DNA of 44,031 nucleotides from Betaproteobacteria bacterium (lineage in GTDB: Bacteria > Pseudomonadota > Gammaproteobacteria > Burkholderiales > Burkholderiaceae_C): the NCBI GenBank assembly GCA_016868205.1, contig VGHR01000012.1, positions 1 through 44,031 of the forward strand, in the 5' to 3' direction. A program made the position numbers and the translations under genes. Shown here piece by piece: positions 16,431 to 24,054 of the stretch. Below the pieces are notes generated by a model. The model was not told where the DNA came from. It saw nothing but the letters and a program-made list of their open reading frames with translations, and did not search any database. Position 1 is the stretch's first letter, and each line of letters opens with the position of its first letter.

Positions 16431-17090
16431 TCAGAATGCAGAGGTCCACGCCCGCATCAGGATCTGCCCCAACCACCCCGCGGCTGCTATCAAGGCACCG
16501 AGGCCGCCCAGCCCCAGAAGAAGCGACAGGACCAGCATCAGTCCATCACGGGTGAGCAAGCCCAGCCCCAGCATCAGCAGGCTGACCGCCGGGAACAGAT
16601 TACCGAAGGGAATCGGCAGGAAAATGATGAAGGCCATCAGGGCCACCCACAGGCTCCAGAAGCCGCGCAGGCGGCTGGAAAAAAGGGCCGCCCAGCGCGG
16701 CCGCAGCCAGCGGCCGGCAAACAGGTACATCCCGGCCAGCCAGCGCAGGCAGCGACTGGCGGCTCGGGGCGAGATCTGCAGAAAATTCAGGCGCTCCAGG
16801 CCCTGCAGGCTCTCGCGCCGGCGCAGCCAGCGCCAGGCCCAGACCATGATGGCCAGACTGAAAAGCATGCCAGCACCGGCCACCGGCACGGTGGTGATCA
16901 AGGCCAGCACGATCAGCAGCACCGGCAAGGTCGCGCGCCCATGAAGATCGAGCAACTGCTGCAGGGTCAGAGGGTCGCCCGGCCGGCCGCGCTGCAGGTC
17001 AAGTCGGCGACGCCTGGCCTCACGCACAAAGCGGCGGATGAAGGCCGCGTCAATCACGCCACGCGCGCCTGCAGATGATGAAGAGGGCAT
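16431..17090 (-). CDS. ExoD-family exopolysaccharide synthesis membrane protein
   Basis: A 219-residue inner-membrane protein of the ExoD family, linked in rhizobia to exopolysaccharide production and alkaline tolerance; the biochemical role is unclear. Family features are LTLQQLLDLHGRATLPVLLIVLAL near the N-terminus and IIFLPIPFGNLFPAVSLLMLGLGL, with about four to five hydrophobic segments. The ATG at 17090 is chosen because the frame upstream to 17267 overlaps the rhodanese gene and has no family match. Its stop abuts the stop of the hydrolase on the other strand. Confidence 0.8.
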   Translation of the reverse strand: MPSSSSAGARGVIDAAFIRRFVREARRRRLDLQRGRPGDPLTLQQLLDLHGRATLPVLLIVLALITTVPVAGAGMLFSLAIMVWAWRWLRRRESLQGLERLNFLQISPRAASRCLRWLAGMYLFAGRWLRPRWAALFSSRLRGFWSLWVALMAFIIFLPIPFGNLFPAVSLLMLGLGLLTRDGLMLVLSLLLGLGGLGALIAAAGWLGQILMRAWTSAF

Positions 17091-17113
17091 CCGGGGTAAA
17101 AAGTCGGCGCCGC

Positions 17114-17491
17114 TCAGACTTTGCGACTGGCACTTTCCTTCTTGTGCTCCTCCAGCGTCACCACGGGTGCGCCGGCCTGCTTCCAGGCTGCAAAGCCTCC
17201 GTCGATATGGGCTACATTGCGCAGACCCATGTCCTGCAGAGTCTTGGCGGCCAGGGCACTGCGCCAACCGGCACCGCAGAACAGAATGAACTCCCGGCTC
17301 TCATCGGCAAACACCGGCTTGTGATAGGGCGAGGCCGGATCGACCCAGAATTCAAGCATGCCACGCGGGGCCAGCAAGGCCCCCGGCACCGTGCCCTCGC
17401 GCTCGAGCTCCTGCACATCGCGGATATCGACGATCTGCATCTGGCGCTGCCCGAGCCGGGCTTGCGTCTGCTCGACGCTGTAGGTGCGGAC
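17114..17491 (-). pseudogene. Rhodanese-domain protein lacking its 5' end
   Basis: A single-domain rhodanese (sulfurtransferase family) with IVDIRDVQELEREG, GALLAPRGMLEFWVDP and the active loop FCGAGWRS containing the catalytic Cys. Conserved coding continues upstream of the first ATG (17440) through VEQTQARLGQRQ and a few more residues. It then meets an in-frame TAG at 17492-17494, with no usable start between. Related proteins carry about 20 more N-terminal residues. So either a shortened protein starts at 17440, or the gene is broken at a junction near 17492. The neighbouring MerR/HiPIP group begins about 50 bases away, which fits an insertion or deletion point. The domain core is complete, so residual activity is possible. 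Confidence 0.65.
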
Positions 17492-17543
17492 CTACTGAAA
17501 ATATGAGCGCTTTTCTTAGCCGGGTGGACCGCTCCACAGGCTT

Positions 17544-18602
17544 TTAGCTCAGCGACAAGCCCTCATGGCTGGCGACCGCTTCAATTGCCGACTCGAATAA
17601 CTGGCGAGCGATTCCGGCGACCTGATGCAAGTGTGCATGGAGTTCGGCGTCATCTTGATGGCGACTGGCGCAGTCCGCGCTGTAGCTCTCGAAATTCGCG
17701 ATTTGCATGAGTAGCTCAGCGACGTGACGCGGGCACTCGCACACCGACGTCGACGGAAGCGCGGCAATCGCCGTCAGCACGGCATCGTCGAAGCGGCGGG
17801 GCGCAGCAAACACTGTGAGTCTTGATGAAACCCCTCCTGATGAGGCTTGATGGTCTGGCGGGCCGGCTGGATCCCGCTTTCGCGGGAGGCGGGAGGCCAG
17901 CGATGCAAGCGCGGCGCCCAGTTCTGTATCGCCTGCCGTATCGCAAAGCAGAAGGGCGCCCGTGTCTGAAAAGATTCTTCTGGCCGCGGCCCCCGCAAAT
18001 CGGTAGACCACAGCCGCTTCCTGGACTGCCCATGCCTCACGTACGGCCTCCAGCTCCAGGGGCGCGCTGGCTTGCAGGCTGGGGGTGTACCAGACCAGCG
18101 CGTCCGCGCTCCCTTGCCGACTGCGCCCTGCCGCTCGTGCTGCCTGCGTTGCTTCGGCAAGCGTAGCGAACTCGGCCACCACCTTGATCACCTCCTCGGC
18201 GTACTGGGCGACCGCAGGGCGTCTCAGGCGCTCGGCGAGCGCCTGCCCGACCACGAGCAGTCGCAGCCCCCCGCCTGATTCCCGGCGTTTGAGTTGTCTT
18301 GGTGGCGTGACGGCAGCGTGTTGTCCTACAAGCGTCTGCAGCTGGTCGGTTTTTAGCGGCGCAAGCGAACTGATGGCGTGCCCTTGCCGTGTTAACTGCC
18401 TCAGAAGCAGGACACGCTGGACATCGGACAGGTCGTAGAGGCGGTGCCCGGATGCCGTTGTGGAAGGGCTCACTGCCCGATAGCGCTGTTCCCAGATACG
18501 CAGTGTGGCCACGGGCATCAGCGTCATGCGTGCGACCGCTGCACTACGGAACTGCGGCGCGGCTTTCGTCGCTCTGGCGCTGGATGCTTTCGATTTTTGC
18601 AT
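17544..18602 (-). CDS. MerR-family transcriptional regulator
   Basis: A 352-residue regulator with an N-terminal MerR HTH domain: ARMTLMPVATLRIWEQRYRAV, SGHRLYDLSDVQRVLLLRQL. A long C-terminal region ends VCECPRHVAELLMQIANFESYS, as seen in Burkholderiales MerR proteins of the LitR/CarH type. No B12-binding DxHxxG motif is visible, so light sensing through cobalamin is unlikely. I prefer ATG 18602 to ATG 18638. A GAGAG lies upstream of the former, and the latter falls inside a set of direct repeats. It is divergent from the HiPIP gene and probably regulates it and itself. Confidence 0.82.
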   Translation of the reverse strand: MQKSKASSARATKAAPQFRSAAVARMTLMPVATLRIWEQRYRAVSPSTTASGHRLYDLSDVQRVLLLRQLTRQGHAISSLAPLKTDQLQTLVGQHAAVTPPRQLKRRESGGGLRLLVVGQALAERLRRPAVAQYAEEVIKVVAEFATLAEATQAARAAGRSRQGSADALVWYTPSLQASAPLELEAVREAWAVQEAAVVYRFAGAAARRIFSDTGALLLCDTAGDTELGAALASLASRLPRKRDPAGPPDHQASSGGVSSRLTVFAAPRRFDDAVLTAIAALPSTSVCECPRHVAELLMQIANFESYSADCASRHQDDAELHAHLHQVAGIARQLFESAIEAVASHEGLSLS

Positions 18603-18617
18603 TGGCACGGCTCTCAA

Positions 18618-18650
18618 TGAGTTGATTTTGAGTTGCATTATGACTTAAAA
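18618..18650. promoter_or_regulatory. 11-bp direct repeats at the MerR gene start
   Basis: TGAGTTG occurs at 18618 and again at 18629, exactly one 11-bp unit apart. A weaker third unit follows (TGACTTA at 18641), and a further exact TGAGTTG lies at 18670. Head-to-tail 11-bp repeats are the known operator form of CarH-type MerR regulators. The position between MerR and HiPIP fits an autoregulatory operator. This is inference from arrangement. Confidence 0.5.
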
Positions 18651-18790
18651 CCGGTCAATAAATCCCGTTTGAGTTGAGTGTGAATTTGTTTTGGTAGACT
18701 GGTCGCTCGAAAAGCATCGTTTGATCGGCCCAGTTCCCAGGCCTTTGCCGAACTCCATCACACCGGCCTGTACAACTCACGAGGACATTC

Positions 18791-19090
18791 ATGAAAACGC
18801 GACGCACATTCCTGATGACCGTAGCTGCTGGCGGTGCCACGCTGGCGGGAGTCGCCCAGGCCCAAGCTCGCTTGGACGAGAAAGACCCGCAGGCGGTCGC
18901 TCTGGGGTACTTGCACGACGCCTCTAAGGTAGACCCCAAGAAGCAGCCCAAGTACGCGGCGGGGCAGTTCTGCAACAACTGCGCCTTGTTCCAGGGCAAG
19001 GCTGCCGATGCCTGGGGCGGTTGCCCCCTGTTCGCCGGTCGGCAGGTTGCCGGCAAGGGCTGGTGCAACGCGTGGGCCAAGAAAGGTTGA
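18791..19090 (+). CDS. High-potential iron-sulfur protein (HiPIP)
   Basis: A 99-residue periplasmic electron carrier with one [4Fe-4S] cluster. The Tat-type signal (KTRRTFLMTVAAGG..) ends near AQA, giving a mature protein of about 75 residues. The four cluster cysteines are Cys61, Cys64, Cys78 and Cys92 in FCNNCALF, GGCPLF and GWCNAW, with the usual spacing. HiPIPs shuttle electrons from the bc1 complex to reaction centres, oxidases or other acceptors. A GAGG site precedes the ATG. It overlaps or abuts the Coq7-like gene downstream and is divergent from the MerR regulator. Confidence 0.95.
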   Translation: MKTRRTFLMTVAAGGATLAGVAQAQARLDEKDPQAVALGYLHDASKVDPKKQPKYAAGQFCNNCALFQGKAADAWGGCPLFAGRQVAGKGWCNAWAKKG

Positions 19091-19752
19091 TCCGCCGGGA
19101 GTTTCCTGCTTCTGGCTGGACTTCGGGTTCGACCCGGCCGCAAGCCGGTTCGGCCGAGATCGACCTGGACTCGCTAGCACGACTGCTTCCAACCGCCTTG
19201 GTTGTGGAGCTGCGTACGGACCACGCCGGTGAGTCAGGTGCGGTGATGATCTACCGTGGCATTCTTGCGTTTACCCGCGACCCTATGCTCCAAGCCTTTG
19301 CGAATGAGCATCTCGCCACGGAGTCTCGTCATCTCGCATGCATCGAACGATTCATTCCCGCGCGTCAGAGAAGTGTACTGCTTCCCCTTTGGCGCGTTGC
19401 GGGGTGGCTGACGGGTGCTTTGCCCGCGATGGCGGGCGCGCAGGCCGTTTACGCAACGATCCAGGCTGTCGAAACCTTCGTGAACCGGCACTACGCGACG
19501 CAAACCGAATTGATCGACGGCTGGTTGCACCGATATCAGACCGGTGAGCCCTTAACCGAGTGTTCGCCTGAGGCAATGGATACCCTCGTTTCAGTGCGCG
19601 AGCAGTTGGAGCAGTTCCGGCTCGATGAAGTCTCCCACCGGGATGACGCGGCTCAGCGTTGGAGTGGCAGGGCTGGCACCTTGTTGGGCGCCTGGCTTTT
19701 TTGCGTCAGCGCGGGTTCTGAAGCCGCGGTCCGTATCTCGCGGAAACTGTAA
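19087..19752 (+). CDS. Coq7-like di-iron carboxylate protein (demethoxyubiquinone hydroxylase family)
   Basis: About 221 residues with the ferritin-like Coq7 fold. The helices carry iron ligands in ELRTDHAGESGAVMIYRG, EHLATESRHL, the VETFVNRHY helix and RLDEVSHRDDA. Classic Coq7/UbiF hydroxylates demethoxyubiquinone, but location beside HiPIP and membrane genes suggests another electron-transfer or quinone-related job. No ATG lies before the conserved core. TTG 19087 overlaps the HiPIP stop by four bases (TTGA) and is chosen; TTG 19021, inside the HiPIP gene, is the alternative. The AAAGG just before 19087 is too close for a normal ribosome site, so coupling to HiPIP translation is likely. 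Confidence 0.72.
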   Translation: MIRREFPASGWTSGSTRPQAGSAEIDLDSLARLLPTALVVELRTDHAGESGAVMIYRGILAFTRDPMLQAFANEHLATESRHLACIERFIPARQRSVLLPLWRVAGWLTGALPAMAGAQAVYATIQAVETFVNRHYATQTELIDGWLHRYQTGEPLTECSPEAMDTLVSVREQLEQFRLDEVSHRDDAAQRWSGRAGTLLGAWLFCVSAGSEAAVRISRKL

Positions 19753-19774
19753 GTTCTGAAGGAGGGCCATTCTT

Positions 19775-20182
19775 ATGTTCGACTCCTTCCTACCGGGTGC
19801 AGCGCTGCTCGTGACGGCGTGGCTATTCGGTGGCATGCTTCTCTTCTCTGCGGGCTTTGCTGCATTTGTCTTCAAACTGCTGCCTGTCGCAGAAGCACGA
19901 TTCCTGATCCGCCGAGCGTTCCCGCCGTTCTACCTGTTCGTGCTGGGCTCGGCCGCCATCGCCACCGCGCTTTGCTGGACCGTGGATCGCTGGAGTGCGC
20001 TCGTCCTCGGGCTGATCGCCATCACCACCGTCTTTGCGCGGCAAGTCCTGATGCCTGCGATCAATGCTGCGACCGATCTGGGCGAAAAGCGGCGTTTTGC
20101 CTGGCTGCACGGCGCGTCCGTGCTGTTGACGCTGTCCCACATCATCGCCTCAGCTGTGGTGCTGATCCGGCTGGCGACATGA
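19775..20182 (+). CDS. DUF4149-like membrane protein
   Basis: A 135-residue protein with four hydrophobic helices, resembling DUF4149/TMEM205-type proteins. Visible features are LLVTAWLFGGMLLFSAGFAAFVFK, a charged RFLIRRAFPPFYLF linker, RQVLMPAINAATD, and a final LHGASVLLTLSHIIAS helix. The conserved His and Arg near the membrane faces could bind a cofactor, but none is known. An AAGGAGG site precedes the ATG, 22 bases after the Coq7-like gene, so it belongs to the same transcript. Function unknown. Confidence 0.7.
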   Translation: MFDSFLPGAALLVTAWLFGGMLLFSAGFAAFVFKLLPVAEARFLIRRAFPPFYLFVLGSAAIATALCWTVDRWSALVLGLIAITTVFARQVLMPAINAATDLGEKRRFAWLHGASVLLTLSHIIASAVVLIRLAT

Positions 20183-20257
20183 CTTCGTCTTACCACGCCG
20201 CACGATGTAATGGAGCGTTGGTTCCATTTCCATACCTCGACTGAAGGAGTTCATCCG

Positions 20258-20815
20258 ATGCTGATCCCAGCCCGTCTCCACGCCCGCTGTGCGCTCGCCC
20301 TGTGCCCCTGGGCGCTCCTGATTCCGCTGGCATTTGCAGCGGGTGATGACGTGACCACGCCGCCTGCGCCCACACCCACGCCCCGCTGCCCTGAAGGCCA
20401 GATCCATGATCGCAAGGCTTGCAAGTGCGTGCCGGTGAAGTCCAGCGCCCTGAACGACGAGGATCGCTACCTGGCGGTTCGGGAATTGGCGTACCTTGAA
20501 AGGTATGCGGCGGCGGCACAGGTGCTCGACGCTATGTCCGATCAAGGCGATGACCGCGTGCTGACCTACCGTGGCTTCCTGCAGCGTAAGCTCGGGCAGA
20601 TGGACGAGGCGATCCGCGCCTACCAGGCGGCGATTGACAAGAACCCGAACAACCTTCTGGTTCGCTCCTACATGGGCCAAGGCTTCGTGGCGTCGGGCGA
20701 CTTGGCCGCGGCACGCCGCCAGCACGATGAAATCCTGGCCAGGGGAGGTAAGGGAACCTGGGCGGAAGTGTCCTTGCGTGATGCACTGGCAAGCGGCCGA
20801 ACCTACCGCTACTGA
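20258..20815 (+). CDS. Exported TPR-repeat protein
   Basis: A 185-residue secreted or periplasmic protein. A signal peptide (LHARCALALCPWALLIPLAFAA) is followed by a Pro/Thr-rich stretch and a CPEG....KACKCV segment with three cysteines. The rest (about residues 65-160) forms two to three TPR helices, for example YLERYAAAAQVLDAM and LGQMDEAIRAYQAAIDKNPNN. ATG 20258 has GGAG at a good distance; the frame opens earlier at 20210 without a signal-peptide start. It likely serves as a scaffold in the redox group. No specific partner can be named. Confidence 0.75.
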   Translation: MLIPARLHARCALALCPWALLIPLAFAAGDDVTTPPAPTPTPRCPEGQIHDRKACKCVPVKSSALNDEDRYLAVRELAYLERYAAAAQVLDAMSDQGDDRVLTYRGFLQRKLGQMDEAIRAYQAAIDKNPNNLLVRSYMGQGFVASGDLAAARRQHDEILARGGKGTWAEVSLRDALASGRTYRY

Positions 20816-20833
20816 GCGCGACCGGAGCACCGC

Positions 20834-21232
20834 ATGGCTTCTTCATCGACAACCGATACGAGTCAGACGCCTGCGGCCCTGACCGTGCTGTACGACGGCG
20901 CCTGTCCTTTGTGCCGGCGCGAGATCGGCGTCTATCGTCATCTTCGGTCCGACACCCCCGTTTGCTTTGCCGATGTGAACGCCGCGTCGGCTTACTTGCC
21001 GAGCGGCGCCACGCGGCAACAACTGCTGGCGCGTTTCCACGTGCAACGCCATGACGGTGAGTTGCTCAGTGGTGCCCAGGCCTTCCTGGCCTTGTGGGCG
21101 GTCCTGCCTGGCTGGCGGTGGCTGGCCCGGGCCGGGCGCCTACCCGGAGCCGCCTGGCTGATGGAGCGTGCCTACCGGTTTTTTCTTCACGTACGGCCCA
21201 TGTTGCAGCGCTGGGCTTCCCGCATGGACTGA
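20834..21232 (+). CDS. DCC-family thiol-disulfide oxidoreductase (DUF393)
   Basis: A 132-residue protein of the DCC family, named for its DxxCPLC motif, here YDGACPLCRRE with Cys24 and Cys27. The fold is thioredoxin-like and a thiol-disulfide role is proposed for the family, though rarely tested. The segment SGAQAFLALWAVLPGWRWLA is also typical. It starts 19 bases after the TPR gene. It completes the run from HiPIP through the Coq7-like, DUF4149, TPR and DCC genes. Confidence 0.82.
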   Translation: MASSSTTDTSQTPAALTVLYDGACPLCRREIGVYRHLRSDTPVCFADVNAASAYLPSGATRQQLLARFHVQRHDGELLSGAQAFLALWAVLPGWRWLARAGRLPGAAWLMERAYRFFLHVRPMLQRWASRMD

Positions 21233-21397
21233 GCAGTGAGAGCCTCGCCTCCGTTTGGCTGAATCTACTGCCCTTGGATGGGTGCAATGAGTTTATTTTT
21301 GCCGGTCGCTTCGACTCCCTGGGGCCTATACGAGCTATTCGCCTAGCATTTTCGTTGTGTGACTGTTTGAACGCGGAACTTTAATGGAGTTCGACCA

Positions 21398-22012
21398 ATG
21401 TTACGTGTGACTTACCTCAGCCGCGAGTCCGATGCTTTCAGTGCAAGGGCATTAATCGATCTACTGGAGCACTGCAAGCTTCGCAATCCGGCCCAGGGTG
21501 TCACCGGTATGCTCATCTACGCTAACGGAACGTTTTTGCAGACACTGGAGGGCGAGCCCAACACCGTTGAAACGCTCCTTGGAAAGATCGAACGCGACGG
21601 TCGCCATCGGGAGTTTCAGGTCATCAATCGCGAGTCCACAGCGACCAGGCTCTATGAAAACTGGAGCATGGGGTTTGAGCGCCTAACCGAAGCAGCGCTT
21701 CAAGAAATACCTGCGCTGAGAGCCTTCCAGCTCGAAAACTTCAATCCAGAGTTTCTTAGCGTTCACCCCACCATCGTTGAAAATCTTCTTGAGCGGCATC
21801 GGTCAGTTCATTGGGATCCTCTGATTCGTGAGATCGACGCGCGTGATCAGTTCATCGACGAGTTGCGTCGCGCGCTGGTCAATGCGAGTCAGCGCAACGA
21901 ACAAGCACTCCTACTAATTGAGTCTGTGATAGAAGCCTCAGCGGAGGGCAAACTTACGGGCAATCATCTCCAACTTTGCCGGCGTATGGTTGAGACATTA
22001 CGCAAGCGATAG
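21398..22012 (+). CDS. BLUF-domain blue-light sensor protein
   Basis: A 204-residue protein with an N-terminal BLUF domain (residues 1-95) that binds FAD and senses blue light. All signature residues are present: Tyr6 in VTYLSRES, Asn30 in LRNPAQGVTG, Gln48 in FLQTLEGE, and Trp89/Met91 in ENWSMGF. The remaining ~110 residues are mostly helical and charged, without a recognised output domain (no EAL, GGDEF or HTH), so it is a short BLUF protein with a helical C-terminal extension that may dimerise or bind a partner. A 165-bp gap separates it from the DCC gene, so it may have its own promoter. A TGGAG site precedes the ATG. Confidence 0.92.
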   Translation: MLRVTYLSRESDAFSARALIDLLEHCKLRNPAQGVTGMLIYANGTFLQTLEGEPNTVETLLGKIERDGRHREFQVINRESTATRLYENWSMGFERLTEAALQEIPALRAFQLENFNPEFLSVHPTIVENLLERHRSVHWDPLIREIDARDQFIDELRRALVNASQRNEQALLLIESVIEASAEGKLTGNHLQLCRRMVETLRKR

Positions 22013-22424
22013 CCGCTCTTGGGCGGACGTCTTGAAGCGTTCTTTGTGTCTATTTGGTGGACCGTCCCAAATGTAGGATTACATGAGTCATGTAGGGTGT
22101 GGCTTTGCGTATCTGGCGATTCGTCTTGTACGTTTTGGTTCGAATTCCCGAGCGTGGACATGGCTTCCGCCAGATACCGATATCCCTTTTCAGAACCTCC
22201 GGCCCCCGGTGAAATGACTGCGATCCGCTGGCAAGTTGAAACTGCTGAGGCATAGGCAGTGACCTCAACAAGTCTTTGGTCCTCCCGTTGTAACTGCAAG
22301 GGCTCTTGAGAATGAGCTGCGTCAATCCATCCGATGAGTAGCGAGCAAAGGGTGCAGAGCGCGGTTCGGGATGGACGGAACACTGGTGTTGGCTCGCTGG
22401 TGCGTCAGAGGGGCCGAAGCTTGA
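22013..22424. other. Intergenic stretch without a supported gene
   Basis: About 410 bases between the BLUF gene and the CoA-transferase fragment. Reading frames here are short and match nothing I recognise. A loose dyad, TGTAGGATTACATGAGTCATG, lies near 22074-22094. The region probably contains decayed sequence linked to the broken CoA-transferase gene. Confidence 0.4.
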
Positions 22425-22727
22425 GTGCCCGAACGCCTGAGAGCGCGGCTAGCACACAAATCGGCCGCTACCTTGGCCGCTGTTTTTGAGGAACATGGGC
22501 TTCCGTTTGCACCGATCACAAGGCCGCAAGACTTGTTAAACGACCCGCATCTCTTGGCCACCGGTGGACTAGCGGCTATGCGCTTGCCCGACGGCGGAGA
22601 GACCTTGACGGCTCTTCTGCCCATCACTTTAGATGGAAAGCGGCCAGGCATACGTATGCCTCCTCCTCGCCTTGGGGAGCACACCGACGAGATATTGGGC
22701 CAGCTTGGCAGTGATTTCCGTCATTGA
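22425..22727 (+). pseudogene. CaiB/BaiF (family III) CoA-transferase, C-terminal fragment
   Basis: About 100 residues matching the C-terminus of class III CoA-transferases: LAAVFEEHGLPFAPITRPQD, DPHLLATGGL, DGKRPG and the terminal MPPPRLGEHTDEILGQLG. Full enzymes have about 400 residues, so the catalytic N-terminal domain with its Asp is missing. A stop lies directly upstream of the first possible start (GTG 22425) in the same frame, and upstream frames show no continuation. The final 81 bases, including the stop, are repeated at 25418-25498. Confidence 0.75.
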
Positions 22728-22736
22728 TATCCCACA
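22656..22736 (+). repeat. 81-bp direct repeat, left copy (CoA-transferase gene end)
   Basis: Covers the last 23 codons and stop of the CoA-transferase fragment and nine bases beyond. It matches 25418-25498 at 78 of 81 positions in the same orientation, with the first 55 bases identical. Sequence diverges sharply at the right end of both copies. The copies bracket the Fic and relE-higA genes, which suggests integration or recombination at a gene end. Confidence 0.9.
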
Positions 22737-22763
22737 ATCATATATTTCATAATGTGATAAGAA

Positions 22764-22857
22764 AACCAATAAAACATCCATTAACACCCATTCTTCCGTC
22801 GGGACCCCGAAGGGTTCACATCTTGAGAAATGGGCGTTATTGGGTGTATTATTGGTT
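22764..22857. promoter_or_regulatory. Fic gene promoter inside a 29-bp imperfect inverted repeat
   Basis: Arms 22764-22792 and 22829-22857 pair at 25 of 29 positions. A sigma70-like promoter overlaps the right arm: TTGAGA at 22823-22828, an 18-bp spacer, TATTAT at 22847-22852. The predicted transcript start falls at about 22859-22860, which is the ATG of the Fic gene, so the mRNA may be leaderless. Each arm contains tandem near-copies of AACACCCATT or its complement. The arrangement suggests a repressor, possibly Fic's own C-terminal HTH. Confidence 0.6.
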
Positions 22858-22859
22858 CT

Positions 22860-23909
22860 ATGCTTCGCTCTGACACCCTTCAGATCACCCCCGAGATCTT
22901 GGGCCTGATCGCTCGGATTGATGAGTTCAAAGGCGCTTGGCGTGCCTTGGGCACCCTTGCGCCTGATCGTCTGTCTGCGTTGCGCAGGGTAGCCACCATC
23001 GAGAGCATCGGGTCGTCAACCCGTATCGAGGGCAGCAAGCTGTCCGACAGGGAAGTGGAGAAGCTGCTTTCCAACCTGGCCATCCAGTCTTTCGAGACCC
23101 GCGATGAGCAGGAGGTGGCTGGCTACGCTGAACTGATGGACTTGGTGTTCAGCTCCTGGCGTGACATTGTGTTCAACGAGAACCATATCAAGCAACTGCA
23201 CCAGATCCTGCTGCGCCATAGTGAGAAGGACTCGCGGCACCGCGGACAGTACAAGACCCACTCAAACAGCGTGGCCGCTTTCGATGAACACGGTGTGCAG
23301 ATCGGGATCGTGTTCGAGACGGCAAGACCGTTCGACACGCCGCGTCTGATGGCTGAATTGGTTGCCTGGGTGAATGGGGAGCGCGACAAGGCGGCTTTGC
23401 ACCCGCTGTTGATCATTGCCATCTTCGTCGTGGTGTTCTTGGAGATCCACCCGTTCCAGGATGGCAATGGCCGCCTCAGTCGTGTCTTGACCACTTTGTT
23501 GCTTATTCAGGCAGGCTACGCTTATGTGCCGTACAGCTCACTGGAGAGCGTGATCGAGCTGAATAAAGAGGCGTACTACCTTGCCCTGCGGCAGACGCAG
23601 GGGTCCATCCGGACCGATGCTCCCCACTGGCAACCGTGGCTGGTGTTCTTCCTGCGGTCACTGGCCGAGCAGGTACGGCGGCTTGAAAAGAAGGTGGAGC
23701 GCGAGAAGATCGTACTGGCTGCCTTGCCCGAGCTGTCACTGCAGATCGTCGAATTTGCCCGCGAACACGGGCGCGTCACGATTGGCGATGCGATCAAATT
23801 GACGGGTGTCAGCCGTAACACGCTGAAGCAACATTTCCGCAACCTGGTCGAGCACGGTCATTTGAATCAGCAGGGCAGCGGGCGTGGTGTTTGGTACGAA
23901 CTCAAGTGA
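22860..23909 (+). CDS. Fic-domain protein (AMPylase-type) with C-terminal HTH
   Basis: A 349-residue Fic protein, expected to transfer AMP from ATP to a hydroxyl on a target protein. The active loop is complete: HPFQDGNGRLSR with catalytic His197. An N-terminal inhibitory helix motif, SSTRIEG with Glu57, marks class II self-inhibited Fic proteins. The C-terminal ~60 residues form a winged-helix/HTH (VTIGDAIKLTGVSRNTLKQHFRNLVEHG), typical of chromosomal Fic regulators. ATG 22860 is favoured because the promoter places the transcript start there; ATG 22830 lies within the upstream promoter. It lies between the two 81-bp repeats, next to toxin-antitoxin genes, and could modify a host target under stress. 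Confidence 0.9.
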   Translation: MLRSDTLQITPEILGLIARIDEFKGAWRALGTLAPDRLSALRRVATIESIGSSTRIEGSKLSDREVEKLLSNLAIQSFETRDEQEVAGYAELMDLVFSSWRDIVFNENHIKQLHQILLRHSEKDSRHRGQYKTHSNSVAAFDEHGVQIGIVFETARPFDTPRLMAELVAWVNGERDKAALHPLLIIAIFVVVFLEIHPFQDGNGRLSRVLTTLLLIQAGYAYVPYSSLESVIELNKEAYYLALRQTQGSIRTDAPHWQPWLVFFLRSLAEQVRRLEKKVEREKIVLAALPELSLQIVEFAREHGRVTIGDAIKLTGVSRNTLKQHFRNLVEHGHLNQQGSGRGVWYELK

Positions 23910-24028
23910 TGGGATTGATGGATGTTTAATTTGATCGTTTCGGGCGGTGGCTGGGAGCCCCATCGTGACTCGTTCGGCAGCCTAAGCAAGACCTGCTAAC
24001 TCGCAGAGCCGAGCTGTCAGGCGCTCAG

Positions 24029-24054
24029 AGCCCCGCACCACGCGGGGCTTTTTG
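24029..24054 (+). terminator. Rho-independent terminator after the Fic gene
   Basis: A perfect 8-bp GC-rich stem (AGCCCCGC/GCGGGGCT) with a 5-base loop is followed by TTTTTGCTTTT. It lies 120 bases after the Fic stop and is a strong intrinsic terminator for that transcript. Confidence 0.88.

Noticed and set aside
18100..18330. Cobalamin-binding domain in the MerR regulator
   Set aside because: The region has the general length of a CarH sensor domain, but no DxHxxG motif or equivalent is visible.
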